Of a DNA stretch of 64,000 bases, positions 35,941 through 44,503 are shown piece by piece. The position numbers and the translations under genes are program-made. The stretch comes from Flavobacterium resistens (GTDB lineage: Bacteria > Bacteroidota > Bacteroidia > Flavobacteriales > Flavobacteriaceae), in assembly GCF_900182645.1 (NCBI RefSeq), contig NZ_FXTA01000002.1, positions 310,001-374,000 of the forward strand, read 5' to 3'. Position 1 is the stretch's first letter. Every line of letters starts with the position of its first letter. The notes beneath the pieces were generated by a model. The model was not told the DNA's origin. It did no database searches and saw only the letters and a program-made list of their open reading frames with translations.

Positions 35941-37893
35941 TTAAAACTTCCAAATTCCGTAAAGCTGAATATAATTGAAATTCTGTTCAAAATTAATCAC
36001 ATAACGCGCACCCAAACTCGGACCAATTCTGGCAAAACCAGCCGTTAAATCAAACAATAATCCGGTTTTAAAATCTGTAAAGGAATTTTTAACGGTATTT
36101 GATGTTGTTTTGGAGTCAATTAAAAAATTTCCCTTGTCTCCTTCGTAAAGATCAGTTTGAATGTTTTGATTTTGCTCCGAAGAAATATTTACATTGAATT
36201 GAACTCCGGCTCCAATTCCAATGTAATTATTAATATTATACCGAATCAAAACAGGAATTTCCCAATTAATATTTTTGTTTTCTGTTGACGTTGTTGTTCG
36301 TTGTAATTGTCGCACTCCGTTGGGGTTTGTCAAAAATTCTTCTTCGACTTTAACTTCACTATTGTATTGATTCAAAGCATTCAACCATTCAGCTTGCCAG
36401 TAAAAACGATATGATTTAAACGGAGAAATTGTCGCTCCCACAAAATAACTTGTTGATTTGTCCAAATCCGGATAAATATTGTAACCTGCTTTTGCGCCAA
36501 TCGAAATTCCGGGCAAGAATCGGGTAGTGGCGTAATTGGTAATTATGGGTTCGTTTTTATCAAAAATAATCGCAGTTCGGCTTTTGGTTTTTACTTTATG
36601 AAAGTCTTCTGCAAACTTCATCGAATATTTTACAAAACCTTTTGTAGAATCTTTTTCCTGAACATTTTTCTGTTCGCTTCCCGGCAAATAGATATTCTTA
36701 AAAGTAAAAATAATTTGTTTTTGTTTGATGATAGTATCTAGACAGCTTACAGTTGGTTCTTCGCCTTTTGGGCAAATCGGGCATTCAGGATACATGCTTT
36801 CAATCTGAAAAGTCTTTTTATCGAACATATCCGGAACATCAGTTTCTAAACGAATTTTTCGCGCCGGACCTTCGCCATTGTTCTGAAAACGGGTTTTAAA
36901 ATTTACTCGTTTAAAACGCACCAATCTGTAATTCATAAAACTTCCGTTCGATCCCATTTTGTTTGGATCATGAGAAGTCACAATTTCCATTTCGAGGTTT
37001 TTGATTTTATGGTTTTTATAACTTCTGTTCGGAACAAAAATTCCACGCATCGTAACCGTCGCGCTGGTATCTTTAATCATTTCCGGAGTAGTTTTAAACG
37101 TATAAAAAACATTGCGTGTTTCACCCGGATTAGCGTCATCAAATTCTAAAATCGAAACATTATGATACGTTTTATTGGCGTCTGATAAAGATGCGTCCAA
37201 ATCTTCTTCAGCAGTTGTATCTCGGTAATTTTTACGTTTGATTGTATTTTCGGCGGAAGCCAAATAATTTTTAGAATCATCAATATCGTCAACTGAAGCT
37301 ACGAGATTTTCTTTTACTTCGCGCTCATTCGCATAAGTTCTGAAATCGCTTAATTCGAAATTATTGTTTTTGAATTGTTTCTCATTATAAAACAAATACA
37401 GTTTTCCGTTTGCAACATAATTCTCCAGATTTTGATAACTTACTACAACTATCATTTCCTGATCAGGAATCGGATCACAATTCTTAATTATTGCAAAACC
37501 GTTTTGATCAGCAATTGATGCAATGTCTTTGTAACTATTGTCTGTAATATCATTTACGGCCACTTTTTTAGGACGTGTTGCCGGAGGTTTTCCGTTGTCA
37601 TAATTGTTGGTTACGGCAAGGCGCGTGGTGTAAGTTCCTTTGTTTTTATAAACATGTTTGGGTTCTGCTTCTTTGCTATAATGGCCGTCACCGAGTTCCC
37701 ACAAATAAGAATAACTGGGTTTTGGAGCACCTGCAATCGGAATTAAAGGCGGCGTTTCAGGCTTGAAATTTACAGCATTTCCGTTCTGGATAAAACCAAT
37801 ATTGGCTCGTCGGGTTATGGTGTCTTTTACTTTGGTTTGACCTATCGAGAGAATAGAGAAGAGAATAAAGAAAATAGACAGTTGTGGCTTCAT
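35941..37893 (-). CDS. PKD-domain outer-membrane protein
   Basis: 650 residues with a signal peptide (MKPQLSIFFILFSILSIGQ). A PKD domain sits at about 45-115 (YSYLWELGDGHYSKEAEPKHVYKNKGTYTTRLAVTN). A middle region of about 330 residues contains a DUF11-like beta section with ECPICPKGEEPTVSCLD (four cysteines). A C-terminal beta-barrel of alternating strands (about 440-650) ends FNYIQLYGIWKF, typical of outer-membrane porin-like barrels. Together these suggest a surface-exposed outer-membrane protein with an extracellular or periplasmic sensor. It lies 31 bases before the CHAT gene on the same strand, which makes a coupled operon with the protease. A hairpin separates it from the upstream lipoprotein gene. 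Confidence 0.8.
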   Translation of the reverse strand: MKPQLSIFFILFSILSIGQTKVKDTITRRANIGFIQNGNAVNFKPETPPLIPIAGAPKPSYSYLWELGDGHYSKEAEPKHVYKNKGTYTTRLAVTNNYDNGKPPATRPKKVAVNDITDNSYKDIASIADQNGFAIIKNCDPIPDQEMIVVVSYQNLENYVANGKLYLFYNEKQFKNNNFELSDFRTYANEREVKENLVASVDDIDDSKNYLASAENTIKRKNYRDTTAEEDLDASLSDANKTYHNVSILEFDDANPGETRNVFYTFKTTPEMIKDTSATVTMRGIFVPNRSYKNHKIKNLEMEIVTSHDPNKMGSNGSFMNYRLVRFKRVNFKTRFQNNGEGPARKIRLETDVPDMFDKKTFQIESMYPECPICPKGEEPTVSCLDTIIKQKQIIFTFKNIYLPGSEQKNVQEKDSTKGFVKYSMKFAEDFHKVKTKSRTAIIFDKNEPIITNYATTRFLPGISIGAKAGYNIYPDLDKSTSYFVGATISPFKSYRFYWQAEWLNALNQYNSEVKVEEEFLTNPNGVRQLQRTTTSTENKNINWEIPVLIRYNINNYIGIGAGVQFNVNISSEQNQNIQTDLYEGDKGNFLIDSKTTSNTVKNSFTDFKTGLLFDLTAGFARIGPSLGARYVINFEQNFNYIQLYGIWKF

Positions 37894-37955
37894 AACTAGA
37901 TAGTTTTGGGTCTTAAAATCTTCAGAATCAATTTTAAAACAGGATTAAATGTAAA

Positions 37956-37984
37956 AAAAAGTGATGAGCAAATCACCACTTTTT
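37956..37984 (-). terminator. Probable terminator of the lipoprotein gene
   Basis: AAAAAGTGAT (loop GAGCAA) ATCACCACTTTTT, with AAAA continuing to 37953 as a minus-strand U-tract. It lies 21 bases past the lipoprotein stop; read-through would feed the PKD-CHAT-retropepsin genes. Confidence 0.55.
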
Positions 37985-38004
37985 CTTAAAAAAGCATTTC
38001 TAAG

Positions 38005-38988
38005 TTATTGGATAGCATTAATTGCAGCTACCAATTGCGCTTCTGTACCGACTATTGTTTCGGCAAGAGTAAAGGTGTAAATATCGTTGGCAGCAACAGT
38101 TACAGCTTTGATCGCATATCGCCATTGACCATTGTCTTCGGTAACAAAAATCACGTGGCATTTTAGACCAATCGGGATTTGGCCATAATGTTCGCTGAAT
38201 AATCCTGCAGCGGTATAAGTATCTAATTTTGCAAGTGCATTGTTTCCTTCGCCGTCATATGACAAATAAATTGCACTATTGTTGTTGTCGTAACCATCAG
38301 GAGCATCGGCAAGAATTGTAGTTTTTGGTCTTGGATCGCTATAAAAACGATCTACGTTTGTCCATCCAAAGTTTCCAAAAGTGACATAATAATTGTTTCC
38401 TTCACCTTGAACGCCGCCTTTTCCGTTTGCTCCGTCAGCTCCGGCTTTTGCTTCTCTCCAGGCTAATTCTCCAGCATCATCAACTACGCCAGTCCATAAA
38501 GTCATTGCATTGTCTAAGCCATCAGTTAAAGTAGTCGGAACAATCATGCTCATCGAACAAGAAGTTTGAAGTTCAACACCGCCCTGAGTTGCTTTGATGA
38601 AGAATTCTCCGCCAGAAATTAAAAGGTTTTTCTTTCCGTCAGCAGTAATTCCCATTGTTGGTTTGTTGGTAATCAACATATTTCCTTTATCAAAAAGCTC
38701 GATATATTCAATGTCGATTTGTCCTGTTACAGCATTTCCGTTTTTAGTTAAACAGTTTCCGTTGATGTTAAGTTTAACGCCTTTTGCCGAAGTTATTGTA
38801 ATTGTTCCGGTTCCGGCAGTTGCAGTAAATTTTTGTGTATTTCCCTTAACTCCTTTTTCACTGATGCTTTTAAAAGTAGCCGAAGTTGGCGGTGTAATTT
38901 TAATGTCGTCTCCGTCGCTGTTGTCGCAGCTTACTAAAGTGATTACTAGTAAAAATAATAGACTGATAGTTTTAAATTTTGTGTTCAT
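38005..38988 (-). CDS. Lipoprotein of the ECF/CHAT module
   Basis: 327 residues with a lipobox: MNTKFKTISLLFLLVITLVSC, lipid on Cys21, followed by DNSDGDD (Asp after Cys and an acidic stretch, common in flavobacterial surface-exposed lipoproteins). The mature part is predicted mainly beta (KFTATAGTGTITITSAKGVKLNING...), probably a Big/Ig-like or FN3-like fold; I recognise no specific family. It is the first gene on the minus strand below two copies of the ECF-type promoter element (39061-39090 and 39127-39156), which suggests strong induction by the nearby sigma factor. It may serve as a sensor or structural component on the outer membrane. Confidence 0.75.
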   Translation of the reverse strand: MNTKFKTISLLFLLVITLVSCDNSDGDDIKITPPTSATFKSISEKGVKGNTQKFTATAGTGTITITSAKGVKLNINGNCLTKNGNAVTGQIDIEYIELFDKGNMLITNKPTMGITADGKKNLLISGGEFFIKATQGGVELQTSCSMSMIVPTTLTDGLDNAMTLWTGVVDDAGELAWREAKAGADGANGKGGVQGEGNNYYVTFGNFGWTNVDRFYSDPRPKTTILADAPDGYDNNNSAIYLSYDGEGNNALAKLDTYTAAGLFSEHYGQIPIGLKCHVIFVTEDNGQWRYAIKAVTVAANDIYTFTLAETIVGTEAQLVAAINAIQ

Positions 38989-39060
38989 GATTTCTAGTTT
39001 TTAAAAATCTGTCTTGAATGTTTCAAGTGGTTTTCAGATTTTGGTTGTTATTTACATTCT

Positions 39061-39090
39061 TATATCAATTTGGGTTTGATATTGTTACCC
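39061..39090 (-). promoter_or_regulatory. Putative ECF promoter, copy 1 (lipoprotein gene)
   Basis: Minus strand: GGGTAACAA at 39090-39082, N13, TTGATATA at 39068-39061. The AAC core of an ECF -35 and GATATA-like -10 are about 16 bases apart. Predicted start near 39054, leader about 66 bases to ATG 38988. Confidence 0.62.
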
Positions 39091-39126
39091 TTGTTTTCAA
39101 AATATTTTTTCAGACTTGTATAACAC

Positions 39127-39156
39127 TATATCAATTCGGTTTAAAATTTGTTACCC
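39127..39156 (-). promoter_or_regulatory. Putative ECF promoter, copy 2 (lipoprotein gene)
   Basis: Minus strand: GGGTAACAA at 39156-39148, N13, TTGATATA at 39134-39127. Tandem with copy 1, 66 bases upstream of it on the same strand. Confidence 0.62.
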
Positions 39157-39175
39157 CTGTTTTTTATTTTTTTAT

Positions 39176-39475
39176 TTAGGCCGATAAACATATGTCTTCA
39201 AAAAGGTTTCCATCTTCGTCAACAGCCAGCAGAATGTTTTGCTTCCGCGAAAGCGAAACAATTAAATACAGCCAGACAATTGCCCAAAGCCCGAATGTGA
39301 TGCAGGTCAAAAAGAGATGAAAAGAATGTTTGATGGCTTTTTTTTCTTTGGATAAAACAACATACGGCAGTTTTTCATTATGCTCGATCACAACAAAACC
39401 ATTTCGTTTTTTGGCCGAAATCATTTCGTAAAACTGATCTAGACTTTTTTCTTTAGTAAATTGATACGTTTCCAT
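39176..39475 (-). CDS. Small membrane protein of the ECF/CHAT module
   Basis: 99 residues, no signal peptide. An N-terminal soluble part (METYQFTKEKSLDQFYEMISAKKRNGFVVIEHNEKLPYVVLSKEKKAIK, 1-50) precedes a long hydrophobic segment (about 51-80, SFHLFLTCITFGLWAIVWLYLIVSL) that could span once or make a tight hairpin. The C-terminal tail (LLAVDEDGNLFEDICLSA) is acidic. No family recognised. It has a single ECF-type promoter element 40 bases upstream (39515-39544) and reads away from the sigma factor gene, so it may be part of that regulon and act at the inner membrane. Confidence 0.7.
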   Translation of the reverse strand: METYQFTKEKSLDQFYEMISAKKRNGFVVIEHNEKLPYVVLSKEKKAIKHSFHLFLTCITFGLWAIVWLYLIVSLSRKQNILLAVDEDGNLFEDICLSA

Positions 39476-39514
39476 TCCTTTTAATTTTTTTGGTTTAAAA
39501 GAGTATTACAGCTT

Positions 39515-39544
39515 TATATCAAATTGATTTTGTAATTGTTACCC
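39515..39544 (-). promoter_or_regulatory. Putative ECF promoter, copy 3 (small membrane protein gene)
   Basis: Minus strand: GGGTAACAA at 39544-39536, N13, TTGATATA at 39522-39515. Predicted start near 39508, leader about 33 bases to ATG 39475. It lies between that gene and the divergent sigma factor gene. Confidence 0.65.
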
Positions 39545-39601
39545 TGTATTTTGAAATTATTTGAGATTCTTTTTTAACTTTAACTAATCAAAAGTTTTTT
39601 T

Positions 39602-40183
39602 ATGGAGAAAATTAAAATACATCATGACCAAATGTATATTGACGGACTTGCAGCAAATGATTCGGTGATTATTGAATCTATTTATAAAAAGTTCGTTCCC
39701 AAAGTGGTTTTTTTCGTTCTGAATAATTCAGGCGACAGAGATCAGGCGCAGGATATTGTTCAGGAGGTTATGATCTTGCTTTACAATCAGGCGAAAGCTG
39801 GCACTTTAAAGTTGACTTGTCCTTTTGATGCCTACTTTTTTCTATTATGTAAAAGAAAGTGGCTTAACGAATTCAAAAAAATTTCAAACAAAGGGGTAAC
39901 AATTCATGAAGATGTGGTATCTATAAATGAATCTGCACTTGAATTAATAGCTCAAACTGAGGAATTTGATGAAAAACAGCAACTTTTTGATACTATGTTT
40001 CAAAAATTAGGAGATAAATGCCAAGAATTGCTGAAGCTGAGTTTTTCTGTTAAATCAATGGAAGAAGTTGCCGAAAAACTAAACGTAACTTATGGTTATG
40101 TGCGCAAGAAAAAATCGTTGTGCATTGGGCAGTTAACACAGTGGATTCAGGAAGCAAAAAATTTTAATTCTCTAAAAAAATAA
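39602..40183 (+). CDS. ECF-type RNA polymerase sigma factor
   Basis: 193 residues. Region 2 is visible (SVIIESIYKKFVPKVVFFVLNNSGDRDQAQDIVQEVMILLYNQ, about 20-65; DRDQAQDIVQEV is the core) and region 4 (ELLKLSFSVKSMEEVAEKLNVTYGYVRKKKSLCIGQL, about 137-180) carries an HTH. The spacing fits Bacteroidota ECF factors. The stop is followed after 6 bases by a transmembrane TPR protein likely to be its anti-sigma. The GGGTAACAA-N13-TTGATATA elements in front of the minus-strand genes are the natural candidates for its promoter; none reads toward the sigma gene itself, so autoregulation is not evident. Confidence 0.9.
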   Translation: MEKIKIHHDQMYIDGLAANDSVIIESIYKKFVPKVVFFVLNNSGDRDQAQDIVQEVMILLYNQAKAGTLKLTCPFDAYFFLLCKRKWLNEFKKISNKGVTIHEDVVSINESALELIAQTEEFDEKQQLFDTMFQKLGDKCQELLKLSFSVKSMEEVAEKLNVTYGYVRKKKSLCIGQLTQWIQEAKNFNSLKK

Positions 40184-40189
40184 TTAGCC

Positions 40190-40912
40190 ATGAACGAAGA
40201 ACGCTATATATTATTCGATCAATACCTTGAAGGCGAACTGGCTGTCGAAGAAAAAAATGACTTTGAAAAACAATTGACAGAAGACGCTCAATTTGCTTCA
40301 GAATTTGAAACTTTCAAATCAGTACAGCTTCAATTACAAAATAAATTTGGTTTTGAAGAAGAAAGAGAAGCATTTAAAGAAAATCTGAATCAGATTGCGG
40401 AAGAATATTTCAATAAAAAACCAAAAGTCATTGGTCTTAAACCTTGGTATTTTGCTGCTGCTGCATCTGTTGCAGTTTTGTTCGGACTTTTCTTTTTTAA
40501 TTACAACCAATATCCGGCTTTCGCAGATTATAACCATCCCGAGCAAGCTTCTTTTGCTGAAAGAGGAAGCGAAGATGGTCCTTTAAAAAATGCTGAAAAA
40601 GAATTTAATGCGAAAAGATATTCATTAGCAATTCCGCATTTTGAAGCAGTTCTGGCAAAAGGAAAAACACCAGAAATTCAATTTTATTATGGCGTTTCAC
40701 TTTTAGAAGAAAGTCATTATTTAAAAGCCGAAGCCGTTTTTGATGAATTGAAAACAGGAAATTCGGTATATAAAGAAAAAGCAACTTGGTATCTGGCGTT
40801 GTCTAAATTGAAACAACGCGATTATGAAGGATGCAAAAAAATATTGCAGGGTATTTCAGAAGATTATGAAGATTATGACGAAGTTCAATTGCTTTTGGAT
40901 GAATTAGATTAA
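40190..40912 (+). CDS. Transmembrane TPR protein, probable anti-sigma factor
   Basis: 240 residues. The cytoplasmic N-terminus (about 1-84) is acidic and helical (MNEERYILFDQYLEGELAVEEKNDFEKQL), like the sigma-binding part of anti-sigma factors, without a clear zinc-binding motif. One transmembrane helix (WYFAAAASVAVLFGLFFF, about 86-104) follows. The periplasmic C-terminus has three TPR-like helical pairs (ESHYLKAEAVFDELKTG, KATWYLALSKLKQRDYEGCKKIL). Separated from the sigma gene by 6 bases. The topology lets a periplasmic protease or a TPR-bound signal release the sigma factor; the role is inferred. A strong hairpin follows at 40944-40984. Confidence 0.78.
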   Translation: MNEERYILFDQYLEGELAVEEKNDFEKQLTEDAQFASEFETFKSVQLQLQNKFGFEEEREAFKENLNQIAEEYFNKKPKVIGLKPWYFAAAASVAVLFGLFFFNYNQYPAFADYNHPEQASFAERGSEDGPLKNAEKEFNAKRYSLAIPHFEAVLAKGKTPEIQFYYGVSLLEESHYLKAEAVFDELKTGNSVYKEKATWYLALSKLKQRDYEGCKKILQGISEDYEDYDEVQLLLDELD

Positions 40913-40943
40913 TAAAAAAAACTGCATTTACGTAAAACCGTAA

Positions 40944-40984
40944 CCGAATTTGGAATTTTAGTTCTAAATTCGGTTTTCTTTTTT
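40944..40984 (+). terminator. Intrinsic terminator of the sigma/anti-sigma operon
   Basis: Stem CCGAATTTGGAA / TTCTAAATTCGG (12 bp, one G-T) with a 6-base loop, then TTTTCTTTTTT. Confidence 0.85.
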
Positions 40985-41024
40985 AAAGAAACAGCCCAAA
41001 AATCTATCCAAATTTGAACCTAAA

Positions 41025-42671
41025 ATGCAAAGAATTACTGTATTAGTACTTGTTTTATTTTCTCAAACCATTTTCAGCTCGGCAAAAATCACCGAAACCG
41101 AAAAATTGGTCGCAACCTGTAAAGTCTGGGGTTTCTTAAAATATTATCATCCAGAAGTTGCGGGAGGAAAAACGAATTGGGACAACCAGCTTTTAGAAAA
41201 ATTGCCTAAAATAGAAAAAGCACAAACCAAAGAAGAGTTTTCATTAATTCTCGAAAACTGGATTGACGAACTTGGTCCGGTAAAAGAAATTGCGCCAATT
41301 CCTGAACCAAAAGGCGTTAAGTTCTTTGATAAAAACTTTGATTTAAGCTGGATTAACAGTAATAAACTGTTTTCAAAAAAGCTTTCTAAGAAACTCAAAT
41401 TTATTGAAGAGAATAGATTTCAAACGACTGAAGAAATTGGCCCCGGATATAATCCTCTAAAAAATGGGGATTATTTTAATCTTAAGTTTGAGAATAAAGA
41501 CTCAAGAATATTATGGATGTTTATGTATTGGAATTTGATCGAATATCGTTTTCCATATAAATATGTAATGGATCAGAAATGGGATATCACTTTAGATAAA
41601 ACGCTTCCTCTCGTTCTTGATGTAAAAAACGAAGATGAGTTTTTCGAAGTTATAAGGAAAATGTCATCAAAGTTGGATGATAGTCACGTTGAATTCGTTA
41701 TTTATAGTAATAAAAAATATGAAGGAGGCGGAAAGTTTTTTCCAGCAAATTGCAAAATAATTGAGGACAAAATAGTTGTTACTGAAATTTTAGCGGACAG
41801 TCTTGCACAAGCAGATGATATAAAAGTGGGAGATGTAATAACCAAAATAAATGATAAAACAGTAAAAGAGTTAATTACAGAATATAGAGATTTGTTTTGT
41901 GCGTCTAATGAGCCTTTTTATTTAAAGAAGGTACTTAGGGAAATTTTGGTTTCTGCTTCAGACAATGTAAAGGTTGAGTTTTTAAAAGAGGGGAAGTATA
42001 CAACAAAAGCGATGGTTTGGCATAATTATCATGATTCACATCGCAATGAATTTAAAAAAGGAGCAAAGAAAAAGAAAGAAAAATTTAAGCTTTTAGACAA
42101 CAATATTGGATATGTTGACATGGAAATACTAAAATCCGCAAATGTTCCCAGTATGATTGAAGCATTAAAATCTACTAAAGCGATTGTTTTTGATTTAAGA
42201 AATTACCCTAAGGGAACGTATGCAGAAATAGCTAAATTTTTAAATGCGGAACAAAAAACTTTTGCAATTTATACGTATCCTGATTTTAGTTATCCAGGAA
42301 GATTTTATTGGACAAAAGGATCAGTGTGTGGTTCTGAAAATAAGGAAAATTACAAAGGGAAAGTTATTGTCTTGCTAAATGAAGATTCTTTAAGTCAGTC
42401 AGAATGGACAGCAATGTGTTTTCAAACGGCAGGTAATACAACAATTATTGGTAGTCAAACTGCTGGTGCAGATGGAAATGTAACAGAATTAGATTTTAAA
42501 GGATTTCATACTAGATATTCAGGAATTGGCGTTTACTATCCAGACGGAAGAGAAACCCAAAGAATCGGAATTGTTCCAGATATTGAAGTAAAACCAACAA
42601 TAAAAGGAATTCAGGAAGGAAAAGATGAGGTTTTAGACCGCGCTTTGGCATTTATTGAAACCGGAAAATAA
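41025..42671 (+). CDS. S41-family (tail-specific) serine protease, first copy
   Basis: 548 residues with a signal peptide (MQRITVLVLVLFSQTIFS), so periplasmic or outer-membrane facing. An N-terminal domain of about 200 residues (KITETEKLVATCKVWGFLKYYHPEV...) is followed by a PDZ-like segment (LADSLAQADDIKVGDVITKINDKTVKEL, about 255-290) and the S41 core: IGYVDMEILKSANVPS, IVFDLRNYP, and the nucleophile region NEDSLSQSEWTAM with Ser in SQSE. The C-terminus has GSQTAGADGN and GIVPDIEVKPTIKGIQ. The layout resembles interphotoreceptor retinoid-binding / TSP-type S41 enzymes of Bacteroidota. It follows the sigma operon after a terminator. A near-copy comes next. Confidence 0.88.
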   Translation: MQRITVLVLVLFSQTIFSSAKITETEKLVATCKVWGFLKYYHPEVAGGKTNWDNQLLEKLPKIEKAQTKEEFSLILENWIDELGPVKEIAPIPEPKGVKFFDKNFDLSWINSNKLFSKKLSKKLKFIEENRFQTTEEIGPGYNPLKNGDYFNLKFENKDSRILWMFMYWNLIEYRFPYKYVMDQKWDITLDKTLPLVLDVKNEDEFFEVIRKMSSKLDDSHVEFVIYSNKKYEGGGKFFPANCKIIEDKIVVTEILADSLAQADDIKVGDVITKINDKTVKELITEYRDLFCASNEPFYLKKVLREILVSASDNVKVEFLKEGKYTTKAMVWHNYHDSHRNEFKKGAKKKKEKFKLLDNNIGYVDMEILKSANVPSMIEALKSTKAIVFDLRNYPKGTYAEIAKFLNAEQKTFAIYTYPDFSYPGRFYWTKGSVCGSENKENYKGKVIVLLNEDSLSQSEWTAMCFQTAGNTTIIGSQTAGADGNVTELDFKGFHTRYSGIGVYYPDGRETQRIGIVPDIEVKPTIKGIQEGKDEVLDRALAFIETGK

Positions 42672-42695
42672 TCATCAATGTAACCTATAATCGCA

Positions 42696-44360
42696 ATGCA
42701 AAAGATTATCCTGTTCTTTCTTGTTTTATTTTCTCAAACCATTTTCTGCACAACAAAAATCACGGAAACTGAAAAGTTGGTCGCGATCTGTAAAGTCTGG
42801 GGTTTCTTGAAATATTATCATCCAGAAGTTGCGGGAGGAAAAACGAATTGGGACAATCAGCTTTTAGAAAAACTTCCTAAAATAGAAAAAGCACAAACGA
42901 AAGATGAGTTTTCATTGATTCTGGAAAACTGGATAGATGATCTTGGTCCGGTAAAAGAAATTGCACCAATTGCTCCGCCGAAAGATGTAGAATATTTTGA
43001 CAAGAACTTTGATTTAACCTGGATAAACAACAATAAATTGTTTTCAAAAAAGCTTACGAAGAAATTAAGATTTATAGAACAAAATAGATTTCAAGGAGAA
43101 CAATTCTACGTTTATACTGGAGAAGGTGCTGGAAATATTCTTTTGCAAAATGAAAGTTTTGAACATCCTGATTTTACGAATAAGAATTCAAAATTGAGAA
43201 TGGTATTCATGTACTGGAATTTAGTAGAATATTTTTTTCCGAATAAATATTTAATGGATCAGAAATGGGATTTAACTTTAGAAAAAATAATACCTCTTGC
43301 GATCCAATCTCAGAATTACGATGATTTTTATTTAGTAATGAGGAGATTAGTTTCAAGAATTAATGACAGTCATACAGAGTTTTATTTATATCCTTCGCCT
43401 TCAGCCGTTCGTAAACAGAGGTTGTTTTTTCCCGCGAAAGGAAGAATTATTGAAGAGAAATTGGTCGTTACAGAAATTTTGGGAGATAGTCTCGCGCAAG
43501 CTGATGATATAAAAATTGGGACAATAATCACTAAAATAAATGATAAAACGATAAAAGAGATTATTTCAGAAAATAGAGAATTAATTTGTGCATCAAATGA
43601 AGCTTCATATTTTGATAAAGTAGTTGAGAAAATTTTAAGTAGCTATTCAGATACTGTGAAAATAGAGTTTCTTAAAGACAATAAATATATTACCAAAACA
43701 ATGACATGGTTTGATTATCATGATTCTCACAGAAATGAATTTAAAAAAGGAGCAAGGAAAAAGAAAGAAAAATTTAAATTATTAGATAATAATATTGGTT
43801 ATGTTAATATGGGAATAATAAAAATCACAAATATTCCCGATATGGTTGATGCCCTAAAAAATACCAAAGCTATTGTTTTTGATATGAGAAATTACCCTAA
43901 CGGTACTTTTGAAGAAATATCAAAATTTTTAAATCCTCATGAAAAGAAATTTGCTATTTACACAATTCCAGATTTAAGTTATCCAGGAAGATTTAAATGG
44001 ACCAGCGGAAGTGACAGCGGTTTTGAGAATAAGGATAATTACAAGGGAAGAGTAATTATTTTACTTAACGAAAAAACGCAAAGTCAAGCAGAATGGACAG
44101 CAATGTGTTTTCAAACATCAGGAAATACTACCATAATTGGAAGTCAGACCGCTGGAGCAGATGGGAATATATCTATTTTTGATTTTAAAGGGTTTAATAC
44201 ACAGTTCTCAGGAATTGGAGTATTTTATCCAGATAAAAGAGAAACACAAAGAATCGGAATTGTTCCAGATATTGAAGTAAAACCAACAATAAAAGGTATT
44301 CAGGAAGGAAAAGATGAGGTTTTAGACCGCGCTTTGCTTTTTATTGAAACCGGGAAGTAA
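42696..44360 (+). CDS. S41-family serine protease, tandem second copy
   Basis: 554 residues, obvious duplicate of the preceding gene; both begin with SQTIF followed by TKITETEKLVA or AKITETEKLVA, and share long blocks such as FLKYYHPEVAGGKTNW. Differences cluster in the region between the N-terminal domain and the PDZ segment. Signal peptide MQKIILFFLVLFSQTIFC; the Cys at the end is not a good lipobox because -1 is Phe. Nucleophile region KTQSQAEWTAM, PDZ DSLAQADDIKIGTIITKINDKTIKEI. The two copies are 24 bases apart. A palindromic element follows. Diverged copies may have different substrates; nothing shows which. Confidence 0.87.
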   Translation: MQKIILFFLVLFSQTIFCTTKITETEKLVAICKVWGFLKYYHPEVAGGKTNWDNQLLEKLPKIEKAQTKDEFSLILENWIDDLGPVKEIAPIAPPKDVEYFDKNFDLTWINNNKLFSKKLTKKLRFIEQNRFQGEQFYVYTGEGAGNILLQNESFEHPDFTNKNSKLRMVFMYWNLVEYFFPNKYLMDQKWDLTLEKIIPLAIQSQNYDDFYLVMRRLVSRINDSHTEFYLYPSPSAVRKQRLFFPAKGRIIEEKLVVTEILGDSLAQADDIKIGTIITKINDKTIKEIISENRELICASNEASYFDKVVEKILSSYSDTVKIEFLKDNKYITKTMTWFDYHDSHRNEFKKGARKKKEKFKLLDNNIGYVNMGIIKITNIPDMVDALKNTKAIVFDMRNYPNGTFEEISKFLNPHEKKFAIYTIPDLSYPGRFKWTSGSDSGFENKDNYKGRVIILLNEKTQSQAEWTAMCFQTSGNTTIIGSQTAGADGNISIFDFKGFNTQFSGIGVFYPDKRETQRIGIVPDIEVKPTIKGIQEGKDEVLDRALLFIETGK

Positions 44361-44367
44361 AAATTGT

Positions 44368-44472
44368 TTGTCGTACTGAGGAACGAGGGATCGCACGAGC
44401 TGATCGCGAGAAAAATTGGGGGTTTTCTTTGTGAAGCTTCTTGTGAGATCCTTCGTTCCTTAGAATGACAAA
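44368..44472. repeat. MITE-like palindromic element, copy A
   Basis: About 105 bases bounded by imperfect inverted repeats: left TTGTCGTACTGAGGAACGAG from 44368, right ending CGTTCCTTAGAATGACAA at 44472. The same family as 47604-47706, but degenerate. No ORF. Confidence 0.75.
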
Positions 44473-44503
44473 AAACACTTTCATTCGTGTCTCAACCACG
44501 AAA

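Noticed and set aside
39894..39925. GGGTAACAA followed by a TATCTATA-like sequence inside the sigma factor gene on the plus strand, as a possible fourth ECF promoter
   Set aside because: The -35-like part matches but the -10 differs from TTGATATA and it is within coding sequence; one weak match is not enough.
32836..41024. Identical 15-base string AAATTTGAACCTAAA at 32836-32850 and 41010-41024
   Set aside because: In AT-rich DNA a 15-base coincidence in 64 kb is expected by chance, and the two sites have no equivalent position relative to genes.
42696..42755. Lipobox in the second S41 protease (TIFC)
   Set aside because: Phe precedes the Cys and the paralogue has Ser there; does not match the lipobox consensus.
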